Source: Nostocoides sp. (GTDB lineage Bacteria; Actinomycetota; Actinomycetes; Actinomycetales; Dermatophilaceae). From it: a stretch of 64,000 nucleotides of DNA. Below the pieces are notes generated by a model. It was not told the origin of the DNA. It saw only the letters and a program-made list of their open reading frames with translations, and did not search any database. The stretch covers positions 38,501 through 102,500 of the forward strand of contig JADJEA010000001.1 in assembly GCA_016702415.1 (NCBI GenBank). The letters are read 5' to 3'. The translations under genes were made by a program, and so were the position numbers. Shown piece by piece: positions 9,075-16,736 of this stretch (position 1 is its first letter; each line of letters starts with the position of its first letter).

Positions 9075-9868
9075 GAGGATTCTCTTCCGATCGGTGGGGC
9101 GAGGCGTCCGGGTTCCGGGGGCCCGTATGCCGGGAGGTCCAGGGAGTTCGGGACCGCGCTCGGGCGCGGACTCGCCAAGGGGACGTCGCCGGTGTCATCG
9201 TCACTCGGCATACGGCCCGGTGTCGACGCGGCTCTGCCCGGAGCGACCCCGGAGCCGGACCCCGAGTCGGCCCCCGGCCCGACCCCCGATCCCCGGCCCA
9301 CGGGCGGGGCGAGTGGGCCACCCGGTTCGGACGGCATCGGCGGCAGTGCGGTGCCCGGGTCGATGCCAAGGGCTCCGCCCGCGGGCGCGCCGAACTTTTC
9401 CTGGAGGAAGCGGCCGTGGACGACGAGCGCTTGGGCGTCGGCACGGCATACGGCATCGAAGACCTTGTCCATGGTCGACCCGAGCAGATCGAGCTGGTCG
9501 ATGAGGATAAGGAGGGAGGTCTTGCCGCGGTCGACCGGCCGGCTGTCGGCCCAATCGCGGGGCAGGCGCAGGTAGCCGCCGATCGCGCCGGGCAGGTAGT
9601 CCGTGGCCGTCGCCATGACGTTGTAGGCGCTCGCCGAGTCGCCGCCCAGCGCGTCGAGCCGCGGAATCGTCTGGCGGACAACGCCGGTCACCCGCTTGAG
9701 GCGGGCCATGACCATCGGGGGGACGGCCCCGTCACGGGCGAGGCGCTCGACGTCGTCGAGGGCTGCCGAGAGCGAATCCGCCGTCGGCGCCGCCGGCACC
9801 TCGATGATCGGCTCGCTCGGAAGGGGTTGCTTCTTCTTCCCGAGCCCGAGCCAGTCGGCGATCCCCAT
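9071..9868 (-). CDS. Conserved unknown protein next to telA
   Basis: 265 aa. N-terminal GLGKKKQPLPSEP, a helical core of about 130 aa (MVMARLKRVTGVVRQTIPRLDAL...LPGAIGGYLRLPRDWADSRP...LLILIDQLDLLGSTMDKVFDAV) and a Gly/Pro/Ser-rich tail. No signal peptide or catalytic motif is seen. It overlaps the AAA+ gene by four bases and follows telA by 26 bases. By position it may play the partner role that XpaC plays beside TelA in Bacillus, but I see no sequence proof. Confidence 0.75.
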   Translation of the reverse strand: MGIADWLGLGKKKQPLPSEPIIEVPAAPTADSLSAALDDVERLARDGAVPPMVMARLKRVTGVVRQTIPRLDALGGDSASAYNVMATATDYLPGAIGGYLRLPRDWADSRPVDRGKTSLLILIDQLDLLGSTMDKVFDAVCRADAQALVVHGRFLQEKFGAPAGGALGIDPGTALPPMPSEPGGPLAPPVGRGSGVGPGADSGSGSGVAPGRAASTPGRMPSDDDTGDVPLASPRPSAVPNSLDLPAYGPPEPGRLAPPIGRESS

Positions 9869-9894
9869 GTCGTCCTGCCGTCACCCCGCGGGGC

Positions 9895-11135
9895 TCAGAG
9901 CTGGTTGCCGGGGCCGATATTGAGACTGCCCTGGGCGATCCGCTGGTCCTGGCGCTGCACGCGGTCGAGATAGCTGCGCGACTTGGCCACCTCGGTCTCG
10001 AGGGTGCCGATCGTCGCCGCCATGTTGTCGAGGGCCTGGACCTTGAAGGTGTCGATGGCGTCCATGGTCGCGTAGATGTTCTGGAACGCCCGCTGCAACT
10101 GGGGCAGGCCGATGGTGGCGCTCGCGGCCTGCTCCTGGATGCGGATCGAGTTGTCCTTGAGCATCTCCGACGTCCGCTCGATCAGCCCCGATGTGGTCGT
10201 GTTGAGCGCGGTGATCTGGTCGAGAACGAGCTGCTGGTTGCCGAGGGCCTGGGCCACGATGACCGCCGTGCGCAGGGCGCTGATCGTCGTCGTCGTCGCC
10301 CGGTCGACGCCCTTGATGAGCTCGATGTTGTTCTTGATGACGATGTCGATGGCAAGGTAGTTCTGGATGCTCACCGCCAACTGGGTCAGCAGATCCTGGT
10401 GCTTCTGTCGGACATAGAAGAGGACGTCCTCGCGAAGGGCCTTGGCGCGATCGGGGTCGCTGGCGTCGAGGGTGGCGACCTGGGCCGCGATCTTGGCGTC
10501 GAGCTTCTCGGCGATATAGACGTATTGGTTGAGGCGACCCATCGAGTCCCAGAGCTGCTGCTTCTCGAGGTTGAGGGCGACGTTGTCGCGCTGGAGTTCG
10601 TCCTGGCCGTTGCGCAGCGCGTGGAGGATGCCGTTGAGGTGGCTCTGCGCGGATTGGTACTTGCGGAAGTAGTCCGTGATCTTGTCGCCGAAGGGCACCA
10701 TCCCCAGGACCTTCTTGGCCCCCTGGCCTGGCTGGGGTCGAGGTCCTCGACGGTCCGCCGCAGCTCCAGCAGCGTCTTGCCGACCTTGCTGCCCTGGGTC
10801 AGGCTCCCCTCCTGGAGCGCCTTGACCGGGCTCTGGAGCAGCCGGTTGGACGACTCGGCGGCGCGACGAATGTCGTCGTCCCCCATCGTGCGCATTTCGG
10901 CGGCCTTGGCTTCGTACTCCGGGCTCTTGGTCGCCGTCGTCGACAGCGCCGCCAGGAACCCGTCGACCTTCTGATCGAGCATCGGTATGGCGCTCGCCGG
11001 CACCGCCGGCGCCATCTTGGGCGCCGCCGTGGTCGCCACGGCCTGCATCGCCGGTGGCGCATCGAGGGTCAGGGTTGCGTTGGGTGGTGCGAGCGGCTGG
11101 ACGGCGTCCTGGATCGCCCCGGGCTGGTCGGACAT
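9895..11135 (-). pseudogene. telA: TelA-family (toxic anion resistance) protein, single-base frameshift
   Basis: About 412 aa in two frames. The N-terminal frame starts at ATG 11135 behind AGGAGAGGGAG and contains LDQKVDGFLAALS, MGDDDIRRAAESSNRLLQ and LLELRRTVEDLDPSQ. The second frame continues as GQGAKKVLGMVPFGDKITDYFRKYQSAQ...LNQYVYIAEKLDAKI...QNYLAIDIVIKNNIELIKGVDRATTTTISALRTAV, characteristic of TelA/KlaA. The break lies between about 10717 and 10732, next to a C5 run; one added base restores the frame. TelA proteins are cytoplasmic helical proteins that co-occur with Ter-type stress systems. It is the first gene of the minus-strand signalling cluster. Confidence 0.85.
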
Positions 11136-11529
11136 CGCGTGGTCTCCCTCTCCTGCCCCGCCCCCTGCGGCGTGGCCGTATGCCGTGTCTCTTGCGGCCC
11201 GCACGGCGGCTCCGCTCGTCAAGTCATGACGTGGGAGCAATCTACGCGGTTCCCGCAACCCCCGGGCAGTTCGGTCCTCCCCCGACCCACCCCGGCCCCC
11301 CCCCCTCCCTTCCGGACGGACGCCACGCCGTGACGCCAACCTTTTCGCCCCGGCCCACGCAGAGCAGCACGTGTCGACCTGGTGGATCTGGTCCAGGCGC
11401 ACGACGGCGGACCTGGGAGGTTCTGCTGACGGGTTCCCATCCCGTGACCGTTCCGTTACCGTGGACGGGCCGTGCCCTCGCGTGGCGCCCCGGAGGGCGC
11501 CGCGGTCCCCCCGAGAGGAACCCCCCGCC
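11136..11529. other. Divergent intergenic region
   Basis: 394 bp between the outward-reading telA and NlpC genes, so it must hold promoters for both. It contains a very C-rich tract (about 11277-11315, including a run of nine or more C) and one GTATGCCG octamer near 11179. I see no convincing small ORF or RNA gene. Confidence 0.6.
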
Positions 11530-12086
11530 ATGTCCGCTTTCCCACGCAGCGGTATGCCGCGGCATACCACCCGAACGCTCTCCCTCCTGGGTGCGGCGGC
11601 CCTCTCCGTCGCCAGCGCGCCCATGGCAGCGCCTGCGGTCGCGGCGACCGGAACGGCGGAGGTCGGCACAGCGGACGGCGGGTCGGCGGCGCGGGCCATC
11701 ACCGGCGCGACCGCGATCGCGCGGGCGAAAGTGTGGGTCGATCGGGGCATCACCTACAGCCAGTCGACGACGTACCAGGGCTATCGGATGGATTGCTCCG
11801 GCTACGTGTCGATGGCGTGGGGCTCGCCAAGCCGGGATACACGACATACACCCTGCCCAAGGTCGGGAAGTACATCATCAAAGGCGCTCTCCGCCCGGGG
11901 GATGCGCTGCTGGACCCCAACTATCACGTCGTGCTCTTCGAGAAATGGGCCGACAGCGCTCACACGTCCTACTGGGCCTATGAGGAGTCCTCGTCGCACA
12001 ACGGCGCCATCCACCGCATCGTGCCCTACCCCTACTGGGCCGGCTACGGCACCTACCGCCCCTTCCGCTTTTACGGGATGACCTGA
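11530..12086 (+). pseudogene. Secreted NlpC/P60-like protein, single-base frameshift
   Basis: About 185 aa after frame repair. ATG 11530 follows GAGAGGAA. The signal peptide MSAFPRSGMPRHTTRTLSLL...APAVAA indicates export. The catalytic Cys lies in RMDCSGYVSMAWG and the His in NYHVVLFEKW, as in NlpC/P60 peptidoglycan hydrolases or amidases. The frame changes at a GGGG at 11819-11822: the expected LAKPGYTTYTLPKVGKYIIKGALRPGDALL continues in the next frame and ends at 12086. One extra G would restore it. Confidence 0.8.
11551..11568. repeat. 18-bp perfect palindrome made of two head-to-head octamers
   Basis: GGTATGCCGCGGCATACC reads identically on both strands and joins one GTATGCCG to one CGGCATAC. 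It lies inside the signal-peptide coding region (SGMPRHT), so it is coding as well. Confidence 0.95.
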
Positions 12087-12116
12087 GTCGCTACCCCCGG
12101 CCCCGTTACCCACGGG

Positions 12117-12162
12117 TAGGTCAGACAGTTGGGTCGTTGGAGGCACCCAACTGTCTGACCTA
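12117..12162. terminator. 18-bp perfect stem-loop, bidirectional terminator (copy A)
   Basis: Arms 12117-12134 and 12145-12162 start with TAGGTCAGAC and are fully complementary, with a 10-nt loop. It lies between the convergent NlpC and fucose-isomerase-like genes. A related hairpin occurs at 13509-13554. Confidence 0.8.
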
Positions 12163-12178
12163 CTCGCCGGTAGCCCCG

Positions 12179-13468
12179 TCAACCCTGCACCAACCGCCAC
12201 CACCGCTCCAACCGCGCCCGATGGTGGCCTGGAACGAGCACGAGATGGTTGCCCCAGGGCGCTTCCAGCAGCGTATGCAGCGCCGCCGGCTCCAACCTCA
12301 GGCTCACCTGCGTGCGGCACAGGTCGGCCGAGTCGCCGGTCCCGACGATGTCGGCGTCGGCGAACCAGTAATCCTCCAGCCCGCGCCCGCCAAGGCGCAG
12401 CAGGGTCACCGGGCCGGGGCGGAAGGTGCCGCGCAATCCGATCCCGATCCCGCTCTCGAAGTGCGTGTGGAGATCGACGTCCTCGACGAGGGAGGGGGCG
12501 ACGGTGCAGTGGGCGAGCAGCATACGGCCGCCGTCGGGGTCGATGGTCGCCGGATTGGCGACCCAGGAGGCGGTCCCGAGGAGTTCCCGGGCGATCATCA
12601 TCGCGACCGCCGCGGCGACGTCGCCCTCGCACCCGGCGACGGTCCCGGTGTCGTTGAGTTCGGCGAGGGCCACGCACCCGGACGTATGCAGTTCGCCGAG
12701 GAAGTCGAAGCACCGCACCGTCACCGCGTCGACGTGGTGCTCGGCGATCGCCGCCGCCAACGCCGGGTGGAGCGCCGCCGCGCGAACCGTCTCGCTGTCC
12801 GGCTCCGCCATGCCGTATGCCGCGCCCTCACCCCCCGCACCACCAACTCCCGGGTCCGCCGCACCACTGTCGTCGCTCACCAGCCCGGGCCGGCGGCGGG
12901 TGAACTTGACGGCGACGGCGCGGGAGGCGGACGCATCGGCGCCGGCGTGGGACGCGATCGGCCCCGCGATCGGGATGTCGACGAGCTCGATCCCCCAGTG
13001 CTCGCGCACCGCATCGGTGTCGGGGACGCTGGCGACGAGCCACCCGGACGGCGCCCCGACCAGGCCGAGCCGCGAGCGCCGAAGCCGGTGCGCGGCAACG
13101 AGATCCGCGATGGTCGTCGCGGGCTCGCCGGGGGCATCGATGGGGACGATTCGGCCCCGATACCCGCGCAGGCGCAGCCCAGCGAGCGCCTCCAGCGCCG
13201 CCGGCACGCTGTTGTGCAAGGGGTGGGTGACGAGCACGACCGGCTCCCCGCCGACGACCTCAGCCCGGGCGGCGACCCGTTCGAGGACCAGCGCCTCGGT
13301 GCCGCCGGTGGCGACGACGACGACCCACGGCATACCCCCGTCGCCGGGATCGTCCGCGGGTTCGCCACCGTGCTCGCGCAGGGTGGCCGCGACCGGGGCG
13401 ACGATGCGCTCGACGTCGGCAGGGTCATGCAGGGGGGAGGCGACGACGGTGTAGGTGAAACGCGGCAT
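12179..13468 (-). CDS. L-fucose isomerase-like protein
   Basis: 429 aa. The C-terminal half carries the signature of the L-fucose/L-arabinose isomerase fold: CFDFLGELHTSGCVALAELND, GCEGDVAAAVAMMIARELLG, WVANPATIDPDGGRMLLAHCTV and LHTHFESGIGIGLRGTFRPGPVTLLRLGG. The conserved acidic and His residues expected for metal binding are present. The N-terminal part is a Rossmann-like region (PWVVVVATGGTEALVLERV, VLVTHPLHNSVPAALEAL). A Gly/Ala insertion near residues 205-220 is low complexity. It may be an isomerase or a non-catalytic family member; the substrate cannot be read from sequence. It stands alone, flanked by two related hairpins. Confidence 0.75.
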   Translation of the reverse strand: MPRFTYTVVASPLHDPADVERIVAPVAATLREHGGEPADDPGDGGMPWVVVVATGGTEALVLERVAARAEVVGGEPVVLVTHPLHNSVPAALEALAGLRLRGYRGRIVPIDAPGEPATTIADLVAAHRLRRSRLGLVGAPSGWLVASVPDTDAVREHWGIELVDIPIAGPIASHAGADASASRAVAVKFTRRRPGLVSDDSGAADPGVGGAGGEGAAYGMAEPDSETVRAAALHPALAAAIAEHHVDAVTVRCFDFLGELHTSGCVALAELNDTGTVAGCEGDVAAAVAMMIARELLGTASWVANPATIDPDGGRMLLAHCTVAPSLVEDVDLHTHFESGIGIGLRGTFRPGPVTLLRLGGRGLEDYWFADADIVGTGDSADLCRTQVSLRLEPAALHTLLEAPWGNHLVLVPGHHRARLERWWRLVQG

Positions 13469-13508
13469 ACGGCAACTTCATCACGCCCGGGCCGCTCCTA
13501 CCCGCCGG

Positions 13509-13554
13509 TAGGTCAGACATTTGGGTGCCCCCAGGCACTCAACCGTCTGACCTA
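13509..13554. terminator. 21-bp imperfect stem-loop, related to copy A (copy B)
   Basis: Arms 13509-13529 and 13534-13554 again begin with TAGGTCAGAC; three mismatches in 21 pairs, loop of four. It lies upstream of the minus-strand isomerase-like gene and about 70 bp before fhs, so it is not a simple 3' terminator for either. Confidence 0.7.
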
Positions 13555-13622
13555 CTGCCAGGTAACATCCGCACCCGCGCGCCGACCTATCCCTGCGTCG
13601 GCGGACGCGCCAAGATACGGCC

Positions 13623-15326
13623 ATGGGTATTCCCTCCGACCTCGAAATCGCCAGCGCGGCCACGCTCCGCCCCATATCCGAGATCGCGGAACGACTGCAC
13701 ATACCGGAGGAGTTCGTCGAGCCGTATGGACGCTCGGTCGCCAAGATCGACCTCGCCGCCCTCACCGCGCCCGGCCAGCCGACGCAGCAGCGCGCGAAAT
13801 ATGTCGTCGTCACGGCCGTCACGCCAACCCCCCTCGGTGAGGGCAAGACGACGACGAGCGTCGGGCTCGCGGACGGGCTGGCCCGCCTCGGCAAGACCGT
13901 CGCGGTCACGCTGCGGCAGCCGTCGATGGGCCCGACCTTCGGGATCAAGGGCGGGGCGGCGGGCGGCGGCTACAGCCAGGTGGTCCCGATGGACAAGCTC
14001 AACCTCCACCTCACCGGCGACTTCCACGCGGTGACGGCGGCGCACAACCTCCTCGCCGCGATGCTCGACAACCACCTCCACCACGGCAACGCGCTCGGCA
14101 TCGACCCGCGCAATATCACCTGGCGGCGGGTGCTCGATGTCAACGACCGGTCGCTGCGCAATCTCGTCATCGGACTCGGCGCCCGGATGGACGGCGTTGC
14201 GCGACAAACGGGTTTCGATATCACCGCCGCCTCGGAGGTCATGGTCCTGCTCGCGCTGGCGTCCTCGGTCGGCGACCTGAAGGAGCGGCTGCGGCGGATC
14301 GTCGTCGGCTACACCTATGACGGCCGGCCGGTCACCGCCGACGATCTCGGCGCCGCCGGCGCGATGGCCGTCATCCTCAAGGACGCCGTCAACCCAAACC
14401 TCCTCCAGACGCTCGAGGGGACGCCCGCGCTCATCCACGCCGGCCCGTTCGGCAATATCGCGACCGGGAACTCCTCCGTGGTCGCCGACCTCGTTGCGAC
14501 CCGGCGCGCCGACATCGTCCTGACAGAGGCAGGTTTCGGCGCCGACATGGGAGCCGAGCGGTTCATGAACGTCAAATGCCGGGTCTCGGGACTGCGACCC
14601 GACGCGGCCGTGATCGTGGTGACCGTGCGGGCGCTGAAGATGCACTCCGGCCGGTTCCGCATCGTCCCCGGCAAACCCCTGCCCGACGACCTCCTCGCCG
14701 AGGATCCCGCCGCCGTGCGCGCCGGAATCGCGAACCTGCGCAAGCACATCCAGATCATCGAGGGGTTCGGCGTATGGCCCGTCGTCGCCATCAACGCCTT
14801 CCCGCAGGACCACGACAGCGAGCATCAGGTCATCCGCGACCTGTGCGCCGAGATGGGCGTCAAGGTCGCCGTGTCGACGCACGTCGTGGACGGCGGCGCG
14901 GGCGCCAAGGGCATCGCCAGCGCTCTCCTGGAGGCCCTGGAGCACCCCACTCACTTCCGCTTCACCTACGAGTCCGACGCCCCGCTCGCCGCCAAGATCG
15001 AGGCCGTCGCCACGTCGGTGTATGGCGCGGACGGCGTCGATTTCGCACCCGCGGCGGCGGGGGCGCTTGCGGCATACGAAAAACTGGGGTTCGGGGGTCT
15101 GCCCGTCGTCATCGCCAAGACCCACCTGTCGATCTCCCACGACCCCGCACTCAAAGGAGCCCCGCGCGGCTGGCGCCTTCCCGTGCGCGAGGTGCGGGCG
15201 GCGGCGGGGGCGGGCTATGTGTACGCGATCTGCGGGGACATGCGCACGATGCCCGGTCTCTCGCGGCACCCCAACGCCGAGAAGATCGACCTCAGCGCCG
15301 GCGGGGAGATCCTTGGCCTGAGCTGA
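13623..15326 (+). CDS. fhs: Formate-tetrahydrofolate ligase
   Basis: 567 aa, normal length. ATP-dependent formation of 10-formyl-THF from formate and THF in one-carbon metabolism. P-loop TPLGEGKTT at 69-77, the PSMGPTFGIKGGAAGGGYSQV substrate region, and strongly conserved LTGDFHAVTAAHNLLAAMLDNHLHHGN, DKER-type motifs and the C-terminal CGDMRTMPGLSRHPNAEKIDL. The ATG at 13623 is the only start that gives the family N-terminus. Monocistronic between hairpin copy B and the G-rich region. Confidence 0.97.
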   Translation: MGIPSDLEIASAATLRPISEIAERLHIPEEFVEPYGRSVAKIDLAALTAPGQPTQQRAKYVVVTAVTPTPLGEGKTTTSVGLADGLARLGKTVAVTLRQPSMGPTFGIKGGAAGGGYSQVVPMDKLNLHLTGDFHAVTAAHNLLAAMLDNHLHHGNALGIDPRNITWRRVLDVNDRSLRNLVIGLGARMDGVARQTGFDITAASEVMVLLALASSVGDLKERLRRIVVGYTYDGRPVTADDLGAAGAMAVILKDAVNPNLLQTLEGTPALIHAGPFGNIATGNSSVVADLVATRRADIVLTEAGFGADMGAERFMNVKCRVSGLRPDAAVIVVTVRALKMHSGRFRIVPGKPLPDDLLAEDPAAVRAGIANLRKHIQIIEGFGVWPVVAINAFPQDHDSEHQVIRDLCAEMGVKVAVSTHVVDGGAGAKGIASALLEALEHPTHFRFTYESDAPLAAKIEAVATSVYGADGVDFAPAAAGALAAYEKLGFGGLPVVIAKTHLSISHDPALKGAPRGWRLPVREVRAAAGAGYVYAICGDMRTMPGLSRHPNAEKIDLSAGGEILGLS

Positions 15327-15553
15327 CCACACGAGCCCGCTGTCCGGCCGCCCGCGCGTCGGGGCCCGGGGGCGGGGGCGGCCCGGGGGGGCGCCCCTTT
15401 GCGGGGGGGGACTTCACCCCCGGCTTCCGGCTCCCGGACGGGGCCGCTGCCGCGGGGTCCGGGGTCCTGCGGCCGGCCCCGCGGGCGGGGGCGGGGGGGG
15501 CCCCCGCGGGGGGGGGGGCGCGCCGGGGCGGCTGGCGGGCGCGGCGAGGACGG
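15327..15553. other. Extremely GC-rich convergent intergenic region with G-runs
   Basis: 227 bp between the stops of fhs (+) and the APH-family gene (-). From about 15359 to 15535 it is nearly all G and C, with many runs of 4-10 G on the plus strand and short GGGGCGCCCC-type palindromes, the first followed by TTT near 15400. It could form stable hairpins or G-quadruplexes and may terminate both genes. No ORF is supported. Confidence 0.7.
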
Positions 15554-16579
15554 TCAGTCGCCGGGGGCGCGCCGGCCCGGCAAGGCCGACGGGAGGGTCC
15601 GCAGCAGGGATCGGGCGGCAGCAGGACGCCAGTTGTGGCCGGTCGGCGGTGTTGCGTTCTGGGGGGTCTCGGCGACCGTCCACAACAGGTACGCGAGCAC
15701 CGCGAACGCCTCCAGCACCAGCCAGAAGTCGCGCCGGGCGCGCAGGGCGGCGAGGTCGCCGAGGCCGCCGGACTCGGCATACGCACGAAGGACGGCGTCG
15801 ATCTGCGTGGGGGAGAGCGCGGCATACCACGGATCGGCGTGGACCGCGCCACCGAGGAAGCCCAGGTCGCGGGCGGGGTCGCCGATGCGCGCCCACTCCC
15901 AGTCGATCAGCCGCGGGACGCCTGCATGGACGAGGATGTTGGTCGCGACGGTGTCGCCGTGGACCAGGGCGAAGCGGTCGAGGTCGGCGAAGAGCGGGGC
16001 CACCTCCTGGCCGTATGCCCGCATCGGCCCCACCAGCGGCCCCCACGCCTCACGCTCGGGCGGACCCAGACGGGGCGACCACCAGGCCACGACGTGCTCG
16101 ATCTCACCGGCGATGTCGATCCGCCCCGGGGTGAGGGAGTATGCCGCGGTCACCGCCCCCGGTCCGGGCCAGGTCCGCGCGTGGAGGCGGGCGAGGTGGG
16201 CGGCGAGTCGAGCGCGCAGGGCGTCCGTCCACGCGGCCGGGGCCAGCACCCGCCCCGGGACGACGGATTCCGCCAGCCACGGATAGCGCATCCCGCCGAT
16301 CACGCTCTCCCCCAACGCGATCGGGCGCGGAGCGAGGCCATCCGGGGCGAGGTGGAGGGCGGCATACTCGACCGTCGGATCCGCGGGCAGCTCGCCCACC
16401 GGTCGGCGCGCGACCCGCAAGAGGAGGTCACCACAGCGCCAGGCCTCGTAGGACTCGCCGGTCCCGACCCGGTCCGGATCAGGACCCGCCGACCCCGCGC
16501 ACGACCCACCCTCGGCGGCCCACTCGGGGTGGCCATCGAGGATCGCGGCGACCTCACCGACCGCCCAGGTTCTCGGCAT
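15554..16579 (-). CDS. Aminoglycoside phosphotransferase-family kinase
   Basis: 341 aa from ATG 16579 (MPRTWAVGEV); a longer frame upstream has poor codon content. The APH fold is shown by LLLRVARRP (ATP Lys region), the catalytic loop FALVHGDTVATNILVH (HGDxxxxN) and the metal motif RLIDWEWARIGDPARDLGFL. The family phosphorylates small molecules such as sugars, amino alcohols or antibiotics; there is no reason to claim drug resistance here. Single gene, convergent with fhs and divergent from ppdK. Confidence 0.85.
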   Translation of the reverse strand: MPRTWAVGEVAAILDGHPEWAAEGGSCAGSAGPDPDRVGTGESYEAWRCGDLLLRVARRPVGELPADPTVEYAALHLAPDGLAPRPIALGESVIGGMRYPWLAESVVPGRVLAPAAWTDALRARLAAHLARLHARTWPGPGAVTAAYSLTPGRIDIAGEIEHVVAWWSPRLGPPEREAWGPLVGPMRAYGQEVAPLFADLDRFALVHGDTVATNILVHAGVPRLIDWEWARIGDPARDLGFLGGAVHADPWYAALSPTQIDAVLRAYAESGGLGDLAALRARRDFWLVLEAFAVLAYLLWTVAETPQNATPPTGHNWRPAAARSLLRTLPSALPGRRAPGD

Positions 16580-16718
16580 ACGGTCATGGTCACACGGCAC
16601 CCGACATGGTCGAACGTCGGACCGTCTCACGCACCGAACGCCTGACCCGCCTGCACCGTCCAAAAACGGACCGGCAGGCACCCCTACCCCAGACGTGGTA
16701 GGCAGGACGTAACGAGCT

Positions 16719-16725
16719 TAGGAGG
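16719..16725 (+). promoter_or_regulatory. Ribosome binding site of ppdK
   Basis: The sequence TAGGAGG, 11 bases before ATG 16737, is the strongest Shine-Dalgarno in the window and fixes the start of the dikinase. It fits an abundant enzyme. Confidence 0.8.
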
Positions 16726-16736
16726 CAAGCACGGCA

